A stretch of 20,173 bases of DNA from Alphaproteobacteria bacterium. GTDB lineage: Bacteria > Pseudomonadota > Alphaproteobacteria > Sphingomonadales > Sphingomonadaceae. Of this stretch, positions 8,642 through 16,839 are shown in pieces. The DNA is taken from assembly GCA_018828205.1 (NCBI GenBank), contig JAHJWA010000183.1, positions 1 to 20,173 of the forward strand. Reading direction: 5' to 3'. The position numbers and the translations under genes are program-made. The notes below the pieces were generated by a model. The model was not told the DNA's origin. It saw nothing but the letters and a program-made list of their open reading frames with translations, and did not search any database. The stretch's first letter is position 1. Each line of letters starts with the position of its first letter.

Positions 8642-9988
8642 ATGAAGCGCTTGATATTCTGTTTCGATGGGACCTGGAACAAGTTGCTGCCGGATGTCGC
8701 GACCAATGTGGTCCTGACCGCAGCGAGCATAGACCGGTTAGATCCGGCGGGCGTTCCGCAAGTTATCCATTATGACGAGGGTGTCGGAACTGGCGACCTT
8801 GAGCAGATTCGCGGCGGGGTGTTCGGCTATGGGCTGATGGACAATGTGCGCGAGGCTTATCGCTTCCTGGTCTTCAACTATGATCCTGGCGACGAGATAT
8901 TCGTCTTTGGGTTCTCCCGCGGCGCCTTCAGCGCACGGACCTTTATCGGTTTCATGAGGCACGTCGGCCCCCTCCACCGCCTCCATATCGGTCGGATCGA
9001 CGAGGCGGTGACCCTCTACGAAGATCGGCTGAAGGGCAAGGACGGCTCGACAGAAGCGATGCGGAGGTTTCGCGCCATGTATTCCGATAAGGTCTGTATC
9101 GGACAACGCGACGAAGATTGGCGCTGCTCGAACATACCCGATTATGTAAGTGGCAGCGCGCCGCTCATGAAGATCAAGTACCTTGGCGTCTGGGATACTG
9201 TCGAGGCCATGGGGATTCCTGATATTATTCCCGGAAGCGACTGGTTTAATCGCGAATACGATTATCATGACGCGTCACTTGATGCCTTCGTCGAGAACGC
9301 CCGGCATGCGGTTGCGATCGACGAAAGTCGCACGCTTTTCCCTCTAGTCCGCTTCGATGATGTCGAAGAGCTTAATGCCAGCCGCGGCTACGATAGCAGC
9401 GACGACAACGCACCTTATCAGGAGCGCTGGTTTCCAGGTGTGCACGGATCGGTCGGCGGCGGCGGCGACATCCGCGGACTTTCCGACGACGCCCTCATGT
9501 GGATCTTGTCCGGAGCGAAGCAAGCCGGGCTACAATTGGACACCGCGAGGGGGACCAGGATTCATGGGCTGCGGCCGGATCCCTTCGCGCCGTTGGTCAA
9601 TGAAGCAGATCCTGAATTCAGCGTAACTGGATTGATCAAAAGCGACCGTGACGGTCCGCAACATTTGTGGCAGCTTTCTAGGAGCGCCATCCGCCGCTGG
9701 CGAACTCCTGCTAATGCACTGGGGGGCAAGACCTATCGTCCTGGAACACTTGATGGTGTCAGGCAGGATCTAGAAGCGATGGGTTCTTGGAGCTTCGAAC
9801 CGCCGACCGACTTGGTGATGGAGGAAAAAGTCGGTATCGGCGATACCCTCAGTGAATTCGCGCACAGGCACTATGGCGACGCGGAGCTATGGCCCGAGAT
9901 CTACGAGGCCAACCGGGATCGCATCCTGGATGAGGACGAGATCTTTCCCGGTCTTTCAGTCCGGATACCCCGTCGGCCACCGGAATAA
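8642..9988 (+). CDS. DUF2235 alpha/beta-hydrolase fused to a C-terminal LysM domain
   Basis: This 448-residue protein begins MKRLIFCFDGTWN, the hallmark start of DUF2235 (Tle1-like phospholipase fold). The nucleophile elbow is GFSRGA (S92). The likely acid is in LGVWDTV (D185) and the histidine in WFPGVHGSVGGGG (H268), so the triad looks intact. Residues 397-443 form a LysM domain (GIGDTLSEFAHRHYGDAEL, then ANRDRIL...IFPGLSVRIP), which usually binds peptidoglycan or related glycans. There is no signal peptide or membrane segment. ATG 8642 has AGAGGA seven bases upstream; a longer open frame from 8480 overlaps the CD-NTase and is not credible. It lies 107 bp after the CD-NTase on the same strand, so it may be a second CBASS effector or an independent gene. 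Phospholipase activity is inferred from family. Confidence 0.82.
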   Translation: MKRLIFCFDGTWNKLLPDVATNVVLTAASIDRLDPAGVPQVIHYDEGVGTGDLEQIRGGVFGYGLMDNVREAYRFLVFNYDPGDEIFVFGFSRGAFSARTFIGFMRHVGPLHRLHIGRIDEAVTLYEDRLKGKDGSTEAMRRFRAMYSDKVCIGQRDEDWRCSNIPDYVSGSAPLMKIKYLGVWDTVEAMGIPDIIPGSDWFNREYDYHDASLDAFVENARHAVAIDESRTLFPLVRFDDVEELNASRGYDSSDDNAPYQERWFPGVHGSVGGGGDIRGLSDDALMWILSGAKQAGLQLDTARGTRIHGLRPDPFAPLVNEADPEFSVTGLIKSDRDGPQHLWQLSRSAIRRWRTPANALGGKTYRPGTLDGVRQDLEAMGSWSFEPPTDLVMEEKVGIGDTLSEFAHRHYGDAELWPEIYEANRDRILDEDEIFPGLSVRIPRRPPE

Positions 9989-10007
9989 GGCAAACGAAAG
10001 AAAGGTG

Positions 10008-10027
10008 CCTCATTTTTCAAAATGAGG
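10008..10027. terminator. hairpin after the DUF2235 gene, possible terminator
   Basis: CCTCATTTT at 10008-10016 pairs with AAAATGAGG at 10019-10027, a nine-pair stem starting 19 nt after the stop codon. There is no T-run after it on the plus strand, so termination would rest on the T-rich arm itself or on Rho. Its position fits the end of the CBASS/DUF2235 transcript. Confidence 0.45.
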
Positions 10028-10054
10028 GACTCTTCGCAAAATCTAATACAGTAC

Positions 10055-10257
10055 ACGCTCTGGACGAAGCCGTGCCCCGATGGCGACCGTCTTGCGCATG
10101 ATCGTTTTAATCTGTGACTTCTCGATCGCATCCATCAATGGGATGACTGGGGCGAGATCGTGACGCGGAATGGCGCGGGCTGACCGAGCATTTCATCGAG
10201 CTCGCTTTCAGCGACCGTCTGCCCAGCAACTTTGGCGTGGGTTACGAGGTCAGCTAA
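10055..10257 (+). pseudogene. decayed C-terminal copy of the hypothetical gene at 1895-2758
   Basis: Translated from 10055 this reads TLWTKPCPDGDRLAHDRFNL, then a stop, then LLDRIHQWDDWGEIVTRNG. After a frameshift near 10172-10176 it reads RGLTEHFIELAFSDRL, ending at a TAA (10255-10257). The intact protein of 1895-2758 reads TLWSMSWPDRDQYGRDRFYL, WLLERIDRWDAWSEMVTEDG and SRALTEHLMKLAFCDRF in the same order. One TGG became TGA at 10115-10117 and one deletion shifted the frame. The upstream half of the gene is absent. This is a divergent relative rather than a recent duplicate, since many residues differ. Confidence 0.85.
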
Positions 10258-10643
10258 AGTCTGCAGAAGCTCAATCGGAATTTGAGTAGTATTTCTGCGA
10301 AATGCGCACTCCGCGCGGCAGTCTTAAAGCCGAAGATCGCCACTTGAGCGCCTGCCACTGAGATCCAAATCTGCTATTCTGGTAGGATCGAAGTCAGTCT
10401 AAACTTGATCGCCGATTCAAAGCGCTTGGCCGACAAAATCCATGCTCACGTTCCCAAACGCGTGGCAAACTCTCCCGCGGCTGTTTACGACTCAAATCAG
10501 AAACTGAGCAAATCTTGCGCAAAATACGCATTTCCCGAAGTTTCATAGATGAGCGGCTTTTACCTAAACTGTGTACGCCAGTCCGCGCTGCGGTGCACTT
10601 CTGTGCACCTACGGTGCAGCGTAAGTGCAACCGCACATCAAAA
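10258..10643. other. gene-free island edge
   Basis: About 390 bases between the decayed gene and the tRNA hold no frame with gene-like composition on either strand. The minus-strand frame 10394-10636 is open but has no ribosome-binding site and unlikely composition. Its right end contains a hairpin (10592-10609) and four phased GTGCA motifs, described separately. No integrase remnant is recognisable. Confidence 0.5.
10592..10629. repeat. hairpin and four phased GTGCA motifs beside the tRNA
   Basis: GTGCA occurs at 10593, 10603, 10614 and 10625, spaced 10, 11 and 11 bp, that is once per helical turn on one face. The first two form part of a perfect 7-bp inverted repeat, GGTGCAC-TTCT-GTGCACC (10592-10609). 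The array ends 15 bp from the 3' end of the tRNA-Arg gene. Phased short motifs next to a tRNA attachment site are what binding sites for an integrase arm domain or an excisionase look like; this role is inferred. Confidence 0.5.
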
Positions 10644-10720
10644 TGGTGCGCCCGGCAGGACTCGAACCTGCTGCCTCAAGATTAGAAGTCTCGCGCTCTA
10701 TCCAGATGAGCTACGGGCGC
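10644..10720 (-). tRNA. tRNA-Arg (anticodon UCU)
   Basis: The minus strand folds as a complete tRNA of 77 nt with the CCA encoded. The acceptor stem is GCGCCCG (10720-10714) with CGGGCGC (10654-10648), then discriminator A and CCA (10647-10644). The D arm is AGCTCATCTGGATAGAGC, the anticodon loop is CTTCTAA (anticodon TCT, Arg for AGA) and the T arm carries GGTTCGAGTCC. The 3' end points to lower coordinates, toward the accessory region. Island integrases commonly target exactly this end, and insertion there restores the gene, as seen here. Confidence 0.95.
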
Positions 10721-10780
10721 GCACGCAGGGGCATTAGCGTGGGATTGCGCTGGCGCCAATCGGAGATAGAACGGGCGGCG

Positions 10781-11521
10781 ATGGTCAATCCTTCACCGCC
10801 CGCTGTTTCGCCCGCCGCCGAGCCTCCGCGCTGGCGCTATTACGATCTGGTGATGGCGGGTTTCGTCACCATCCTGCTGCTCTCCAATCTGATCGGCGCG
10901 GCCAAGCCTTCCTTCATCACCCTGCCCGATGGCACCGACTGGTCCTTTGGGGCGGGGGTGCTGTTTTTCCCGGTCAGCTACATCATCGGCGACGTGCTGA
11001 CCGAGGTCTATGGCTATGCCCGCGCGCGGCGGGTGATCTGGACCGGGTTCGCCGCGCTCGCCTTCATGGCCTTCATGGCCTGGGTGGTGGTTGCGCTGCC
11101 GCCGGCCGCGGGTTGGGAGGGGCAGGACGCCTATGAGCAGGTGTTCGGCAACACCTGGCGGATCGTCGCGGCCTCGATGATCGCCTTCTGGGCGGGGGAA
11201 TTCGCCAACAGCTATGTTCTCGCGCGGATGAAGGTCTGGACCGGGGGCATGGCTTTGTGGAGCCGGACGATCGGCTCGACCGTGGTGGGTCAGGGGCTGG
11301 ACAGCCTGATCTTCTACCCGCTCGCCTTCTACGGGGTCGCGGGCTGGCCGCCCGAACTGTTGTGGCAGGTCGTGCTGTCGCAATGGGCGATCAAGACCGC
11401 ATGGGAGGCCCTGCTAACACCCTTCACCTATCTGGTGATCGGCTGGCTCAAGAAGCGCGAGGGCGTCGATATCTACGATACCGATACCGATTTCTCGCCC
11501 TTCGCCCGAGCACAGGGCTAG
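10781..11521 (+). CDS. yhhQ: queuosine precursor transporter (YhhQ/DUF165 family)
   Basis: This 246-residue integral membrane protein has six or so hydrophobic segments, starting with YYDLVMAGFVTILLLSNLIG. Family marks include GAGVLFFPVSYIIGDVLTEVYGY, the WAGEFANSYVLARMK block, RTIGSTVVGQGLDSLIFYPLAF and the final WAIKTAWEALLTPFTYLV. YhhQ proteins import the queuine precursor preQ0/preQ1 for tRNA modification. The ATG at 10781 is chosen because the hydrophobic core begins about 20 residues later and GGGCGG lies just upstream. The frame is open back to 10625 but that part crosses the tRNA gene. It is transcribed divergently from the tRNA and is ordinary backbone. Confidence 0.9.
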   Translation: MVNPSPPAVSPAAEPPRWRYYDLVMAGFVTILLLSNLIGAAKPSFITLPDGTDWSFGAGVLFFPVSYIIGDVLTEVYGYARARRVIWTGFAALAFMAFMAWVVVALPPAAGWEGQDAYEQVFGNTWRIVAASMIAFWAGEFANSYVLARMKVWTGGMALWSRTIGSTVVGQGLDSLIFYPLAFYGVAGWPPELLWQVVLSQWAIKTAWEALLTPFTYLVIGWLKKREGVDIYDTDTDFSPFARAQG

Positions 11522-11533
11522 CTGCCGCGAACG

Positions 11534-11563
11534 AAAAAGGGGCCGGACAACGCGCCCGGCCCC
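11534..11563 (-). terminator. Rho-independent terminator of the TonB receptor gene
   Basis: GGGGCCGG at 11539-11546 pairs with CCGGCCCC at 11556-11563. On the minus strand the stem is followed by TTTTTCG, an intrinsic terminator for the receptor gene, whose stop is 27 nt away. The convergent transporter gene ends on the other side, so the hairpin may serve both, more weakly for the plus strand. Confidence 0.75.
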
Positions 11564-11589
11564 TCCCCTCTCCCAAGGGAACCGAAGCG

Positions 11590-14521
11590 TCAGAAGGTGA
11601 CGCCCACCCCGATCCCGTAGCGACGCGGATCGAGCGTGAAGATATTGCTGAACAGCCCCGAACTGGCGTCGGTCACATAGAGTCCGGTTTCCGAATTGCT
11701 GTCGAAGATATTCTGGATGAACCCCCGCACGAACCAACGATCATTCGCGGAATTGAGCTGGACCTGGGCATTGGCCTGCACAAAGGGTGCGATGCGGTTG
11801 ACGCGGCCGTTGAACACATTGCCGTATTGTTCGCCGGTCATCGCAACATCGAAACGCGGGACCAGTGTCATGCCGCTGGCGAATTCAGCGGTGTACTGGA
11901 CGCCGAGCGAGGCCTTCATCTCCGGGGCCTGGGGCAGCTTGTTGCCGCGCAGGTTGACCTCGACGCCGGGACTCAACACCTCGATGCCGCCGAAAGCTGC
12001 GCCGATCGCCGTGGCTTGCGCCTCGAGGACCGAACAGATCGAGAAGGCCCCGGTCGAGGCGATGCCGCCGTCGGCCGGGAAACCGGTCGGTCCGCGCAGG
12101 CCCAGCGCGGGGTTGACCGCCCCCACGAAGGCATTCGCCCCGGCGCCGGTGACCGCGCAGTTTGCGCCATTGGTGATGTCCTTGATGATCACCGCATTGG
12201 GATCGCCGCCACCCGGATCGCGGGGATTGGAGAAGAACTGATCTCCGGCCACCTCGGCGTTGAGATAGCTGAAGTTCATGTTGATCAGCCAGTTGTAGGC
12301 CGGCCGGATGATCGATTCCAGTTCGACACCCCAGATATTGGCATCGATCGTATCATTGACCGAGGTTCTGGCAATGATCCGGCTGAGCTGCAGATCGGTG
12401 TATTTGTAATAGAACGCGGTCGCGTTGAGCTGCAGCGCCCCATTCGCGAGCGTGTTCTTGGTGCCGATCTCGAACGCATCGATGCTTTCGGGCTCAAAGG
12501 TATCGCTGACGTCGAAAATCGGTTGCAGCGGCGGGGTTGATGCCGCCCGATTTGTAGCCCCGCGAATAGGACGCATAGATCAGATTGTCGGGCGTGACCT
12601 GCCAGTCGAGGACGGCGCGGCCGGTGATTTCGTTGAAGCTGACCTCGCGGAACTGGACCAGCTGGTTGCCCGCAATCCCCGGATCGGCGTCGAAACCTCC
12701 GATGAAGGGCGAAGTGAACGGGTCGTCATCGTTCGCGAAGGGATTGAGAAAGCTCGCCAGCGTCGAACGCGCGGTGATGTTCTTGCTATCGTCGTTGTAA
12801 CGCAGACCGCCGGTGAGCTTCAGCGTATCGGTGATGTCGAAATAGACCTCACCAAAAATACCGAAGCTTTCGAGCTGGAAGTCGAGCGTGCGGTTGCGGA
12901 AGAAGGAGGTTGCAAGGTAACTTGGCGGTGCTCCCGCGGCGAAGGCGTTGAACGTCCCCAATATGCCCGCCACGTAATCGATGGCGAAGCTGTTCACGTA
13001 ATAGCTGTTCTCGGACACGCTCGAATCGGCGTAGATTCCGCCGAGGAGAAAGTTGAACGGCCCGTCGAAATCGGACGAGAGGATCGCTTCGGCCGACCAG
13101 GCCTTGCGCTCCTCGTTCGATCTGTCGAACTGCAGCGATTCATCGGAACAGACCGCAGCCCCCTCGAAGACGCCGAAATTGCCCGAACGGTTGTCCGACG
13201 CGCACAATGGACCGTTGGGGCCGTTCGGAATAAGCGCCTGCGCGATCGGGGCGAAATAGGCGGCAGAACCGGGGACGAAAGCCGGTCCGGGTGCCGGCAG
13301 CCCGGTCGGGATCCCGTTGGCGGCGAAGAAGGCCAGCGTGTTGAGCGCCGGAGCCAGCTGCGAGCGGTCGGTCACGCCCAGATTGTAGTCCTGGCGCGAA
13401 TCCACCGACGCTTCCTGATAGGTTCCGGTCAGCGACAGGTTGAACGCGCCGATGCCCTGGTCGAGATGCGCCTGGAAGATCATTTCGTCGGCGAAATAGG
13501 TCGGCGAGAAGGCGGTGTTCACCTGCCGCGCATCGGCTGGTTCCTGGAAGTTGGTGTAGGAGCCGGGCCCATAGAGGCTGTTCAACCCGAATGCGGCAGG
13601 GATGCCCTGGATCGCGAAGAATTCGGACGAACCCAGCGTGCCGGTGAAATTGGCATTGGTGTTGTTCTTGGAAAAGTCGCGCCGGTTGTTGAGGCAGCCC
13701 AATACGCCGGTCGGATCGAACTGGCATTTCTGCTTCTGGATGCGCAGCCGGTCGTCGTCCTCGCGGAAGTAATAGCCCATCAGATCGATGGTGGTGTCAG
13801 CACCGGGTTCGAAGCGCAGCGAGCCGCGCACCGCATACATATCGCGCCCGTCGATGTCGGTGTTGTCGAACAGGTTCTCGGTGTAGCCGTCGCGGTTGAG
13901 ATAGAACCCCGCCACCCGCACGCCGATGGCATCGCCGATGGGGATGTTGATCATGCCCTTGGCTTTGATGCTGTTGTAATTGCCGTATTCGCCCTCGACT
14001 GAGGCGCCGAAGCCGGACAGGTCGGGTTTGGCGGTGACGACATTGACCACGCCCGAGGTGGCGTTGCGGCCGAACAGCGTTCCTTGCGGACCACGCAGCA
14101 CCTCGACCCGTTCGAGATCGAAATATTCGGTTTCGAACAGGCGGGTGCCAAACAGCGGTGCCGAGTTGAGATGGATGGCGGTGGCGCTGTCGCACGACAC
14201 GCCCACGCACAGATCGCCGATGCCGCGGATCGTGAAACTCGAACTGGTGAAATTCGACTTGGTGAAGGAGACATTGGGCAGAGTCAGCTGCAGATCACTC
14301 GCATTCTCGATCTGCTGGGAATCGAGCGCTGCCGCGTCGAAGGCGCTGACCGCGATCGGCACTTCCTGAAGACTCTGGTTCTGACGTTGCGCGGTGACGA
14401 TGATCGTCGGCGCGCTGTAGCGCTGATCTTCCTGCTCGGCGATGTCGGTGGATTGTGCGTGAACCGGAACTGCAACTGCACCGGCACAAATGCCGGCCAG
14501 AAGGGTGGCCTTAACCCTCAT
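11590..14521 (-). pseudogene. TonB-dependent outer-membrane receptor, split by a frameshift
   Basis: The first segment (14521 to 12494) has a signal peptide (MRVKATLLAGICAGAVAV...HAQ), a TonB box (PTIIVTAQR) and a plug domain (LPNVSFTKSNFTSSSFTIRG, LRGPQGTLFGRNATSGVVNV). Barrel strands continue to SYSRGYKSGGINP, where the frame is lost near 12528-12536 and stops after a few residues. The second segment (to 11590) resumes at once with PPLQPIFDVSDTFEPESIDA and runs to the terminal strand RRYGIGVGVTF. Removing one base from the CCCCGCCG stretch restores a 976-residue protein of normal size. Such receptors import iron chelates, vitamins or glycans through energy from TonB; the substrate here is unknown. 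The start has GAGAGGGA upstream. The lesion could be real or a sequence error, as the rest of both halves looks well conserved. Confidence 0.85.
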
Positions 14522-14585
14522 AATTCCCTCTCCTCGTCTAGCCGTCTATTTTTGCGGCTTAGACACGGAAAGGTAACACATCGCC

Positions 14586-14599
14586 GCTTGCTGGCAAGC
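14586..14599. promoter_or_regulatory. palindrome upstream of the TonB receptor gene
   Basis: GCTTGC-TG-GCAAGC is a perfect inverted repeat located about 65 bp before the receptor start codon, in the 154-bp gap after virB11. It is a reasonable operator candidate for the receptor gene, or a stem at the end of the virB transcript. No T-run follows it. Confidence 0.35.
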
Positions 14600-14675
14600 A
14601 ATTACGCAGGTTTGTTGCGCACGGGCCGCGTTACATGTGTTTTTCCATTATCGTAGAGGCGATTAGACGTTTGAG

Positions 14676-15689
14676 TCAGACGAGTTCGCTGCTCAGCGAA
14701 ATGTCGGCGATGCCGCGTCCGCCATCGGCATTGCGCCCCAGCTGGACCAGAATGTCGATCACGCTCGAGGCATAGGCGATCGTATCACTGCGAGTCAGAC
14801 CGATCCCGGTCTGCATCACCATTAACGACAATTGCTCGAGCGCGCCGCTGAGCGAATTGGCATGGATGGTCGAAAAGCTGCCCGGATGGCCGGTGTTGAT
14901 CGCGCGCAGGAAGCTGACGCTCTCCGCGCCGCGCAATTCGCCCAGCACGATCCGGTCCGGTCGCAGCCGGAGCGCCGCCTGGAGCAATTCATTGGCGGTG
15001 ACCTTGGCTTCGCCCAGCTCGCCCTTCACCGCGACCAGACCGACCCCGTTCTCGCCCGGCAGCCTGAGCTCGGGCGTATCCTCCACCAGCACCACGCGTT
15101 CGTGGCGCGGGATCTCGCCAAGCATGGCGTTGAGGAAAGTCGTCTTGCCGGTGCTGGTGCCGCCCGAAATCAGGATCGTGCGGCGCTGCTTGATCGCGGC
15201 GCGAAGGAAGGCGATCGGCTCGGCATGCGGATCGGGCAGCGGTTCGTTCTGGCGGGGCTTGAGCGGACCCTGATCATAGGCATCAAGCGTGAGATCGAGC
15301 CGGCGGTGGCGGCGGATCGCCATGGTCCAGTGCTTGCGCGCGGCGGGGGGGCCGCAAAACTGGATTCGCGCGCCATCGGGCAGAGTCGCGCCAAGCAGCG
15401 GATGCTCGCGGTTGATCCCCTGATGGCTGACCCGCGCAACCTGTTCGGCGAGCCGCTGAACCAGCCGGTCGTCGACTTCGGCCACCGCGATCTTCTGCAT
15501 CCCGGGATGGGCCGAATCCTCGATCCAAACCTCGCCGGGACGGTTGACGAGGATCTCGGTCACCGTGTCGCGATCGAGCCATTGCCGGAACGGTGCGAGA
15601 TAGGCATCGAGATAGACGCTGCGCTCGCTGGCGACGGGCTGCAGGGGCTCGATCTCGCCGGGCTGGAGGGTGTGGATGTCCGCGCTCAT
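14676..15689 (-). CDS. virB11: VirB11-type secretion ATPase
   Basis: This 337-residue protein has the VirB11 order: an N-terminal domain (TVTEILVNRPGEVWIE), a P-loop ISGGTSTGKTTFLNA (Walker A at 176-183), an Asp box (VVLVEDTPEL), Walker B region IVLGELRGAES and the His box INTGHPGSFSTIHANS. VirB11 forms a hexameric ring at the cytoplasmic base of the type IV secretion channel and powers substrate transfer and pilus assembly with VirB4. It is the last gene of the operon, 13 bp after virB10. ATG 15689 is chosen because the preceding open stretch overlaps virB10 in another frame. Confidence 0.93.
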   Translation of the reverse strand: MSADIHTLQPGEIEPLQPVASERSVYLDAYLAPFRQWLDRDTVTEILVNRPGEVWIEDSAHPGMQKIAVAEVDDRLVQRLAEQVARVSHQGINREHPLLGATLPDGARIQFCGPPAARKHWTMAIRRHRRLDLTLDAYDQGPLKPRQNEPLPDPHAEPIAFLRAAIKQRRTILISGGTSTGKTTFLNAMLGEIPRHERVVLVEDTPELRLPGENGVGLVAVKGELGEAKVTANELLQAALRLRPDRIVLGELRGAESVSFLRAINTGHPGSFSTIHANSLSGALEQLSLMVMQTGIGLTRSDTIAYASSVIDILVQLGRNADGGRGIADISLSSELV

Positions 15690-15702
15690 GGCTGGGCGCG
15701 CC

Positions 15703-16839
15703 TCAGCTGACCTGGGTGAAGTCGAGATCGCGCGCGGTGAAGATGCGGATCGGTTCGCCCTGGCGCACGCGCACGGTCGGGCTGCGCTGGCCATCCTGCT
15801 GCGCGGCGACACCGGCGGCGGATTGCCCCGCCCCGCCCAGCACCACCGACGCCCCGCCCGAACCGAGCGCGGAGAGGCCGCCCACGACCGAAAGCAGCAT
15901 CGCCGAACCGAAGCGCTGGAAGAAGCTGTTGCCGCGGACCTTGCCCTCGAGCCCGGTGGTCCCGTCGAAGCCCACCGCAGGCGAGGCGAGGTTGACCGAC
16001 GCACCATCGGGGCGGATCAGCCGGGTCCAGATCACATAGGCGCGCCGTTGACCGCCTTGCAGGCCGGACTGGTACTGCCCGATCAACCGGCTCGATCGGG
16101 GGACAAGCACCCGCTTGCCATCGAAGCTGCGTACATCCTGGCTGACGACCGCGCGAACAAAACCGGGCACGTTGGTGTCGATCGCGGTCTCCAGAACCGC
16201 CGGTATCAAAGTGCCTTGCGTCACCGTCGTCGAGGGATTGGTCATCGCCTGCGCCTGCGCGGGTCCGCCACCGACACCGCCCACCCGGCTGGCGAAGTCG
16301 CTTGCCGAATTGCCGGTGGCGCTGGCTGCGGCCGTCTCGCCCGCCGCGGCCGGTCCAGCCTGCAGCGTGGCCGCCGAGGAGCCCGCATCGAACACCAGCG
16401 TCGGGCTGGAGTAAGGATTCGCCGCCGGCATGGATTGCACCTGCGGCTGCCCCGAATAGACCGGCGACGGCGCCGGATCTGAATAGGCCCCCGTTTGTGC
16501 AACCTGGCCAGGCTGGACCGCCTCGGCAGCGGTCGGAGCAGCGACGGGAGCCGGTTGGGCAGCAGCTTGCGGCGCGGGCTGCGCGCTTCCGATACCCTCG
16601 GGCTCGGCCACGCGCGCGGAATTCATGCTCCACAGCGTCACCGCACCCAGCGCCGCGACCAGCGCGATGCCGGCGACCATGCCAACCCCTTCGCTGCGCC
16701 CCTTCTTCGCGGCGACCACAGGGAAGCTGTTGCGCTGCGCCAGATCGATGATCTCCGCATCCGCGCCATCGCGCGGGTCGACGTCGTTCGCGGCATCGGA
16801 GAGTCCGCTCTTGGGCGGCATGCGCATAGCCAGTTTCAT
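15703..16839 (-). CDS. virB10: VirB10/TrbI-type T4SS channel protein
   Basis: This 378-residue protein has a short cytoplasmic N-terminus, one membrane helix (GMVAGIALVAALGAVTLW, about residues 53-70), a long Pro/Ala/Gln-rich periplasmic linker, and the conserved C-terminal domain. That domain has TQGTLIPAVLETAIDTNVPG, VLVPRSSRLIGQYQSG and RRAYVIWTRLIRPDG, ending with RVRQGEPIRIFTARDLDF. VirB10 spans both membranes and links the energy ATPases to the outer-membrane pore. AAAGG lies eight bases before the start, and the ATG overlaps the virB9 stop (ATGA). Confidence 0.93.
   Translation of the reverse strand: MKLAMRMPPKSGLSDAANDVDPRDGADAEIIDLAQRNSFPVVAAKKGRSEGVGMVAGIALVAALGAVTLWSMNSARVAEPEGIGSAQPAPQAAAQPAPVAAPTAAEAVQPGQVAQTGAYSDPAPSPVYSGQPQVQSMPAANPYSSPTLVFDAGSSAATLQAGPAAAGETAAASATGNSASDFASRVGGVGGGPAQAQAMTNPSTTVTQGTLIPAVLETAIDTNVPGFVRAVVSQDVRSFDGKRVLVPRSSRLIGQYQSGLQGGQRRAYVIWTRLIRPDGASVNLASPAVGFDGTTGLEGKVRGNSFFQRFGSAMLLSVVGGLSALGSGGASVVLGGAGQSAAGVAAQQDGQRSPTVRVRQGEPIRIFTARDLDFTQVS

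Noticed and set aside
10394..10636. Minus-strand frame next to the tRNA as a possible integrase fragment
   Set aside because: No recombinase motif (Arg...His-x-x-Arg...Tyr), no ribosome-binding site, and an odd composition.
11257..14002. Long plus-strand open frames opposite the TonB receptor
   Set aside because: They are antisense to a clearly recognisable receptor, have Arg/Glu/Gly-rich composition typical of GC-rich antisense frames, and show no motifs.
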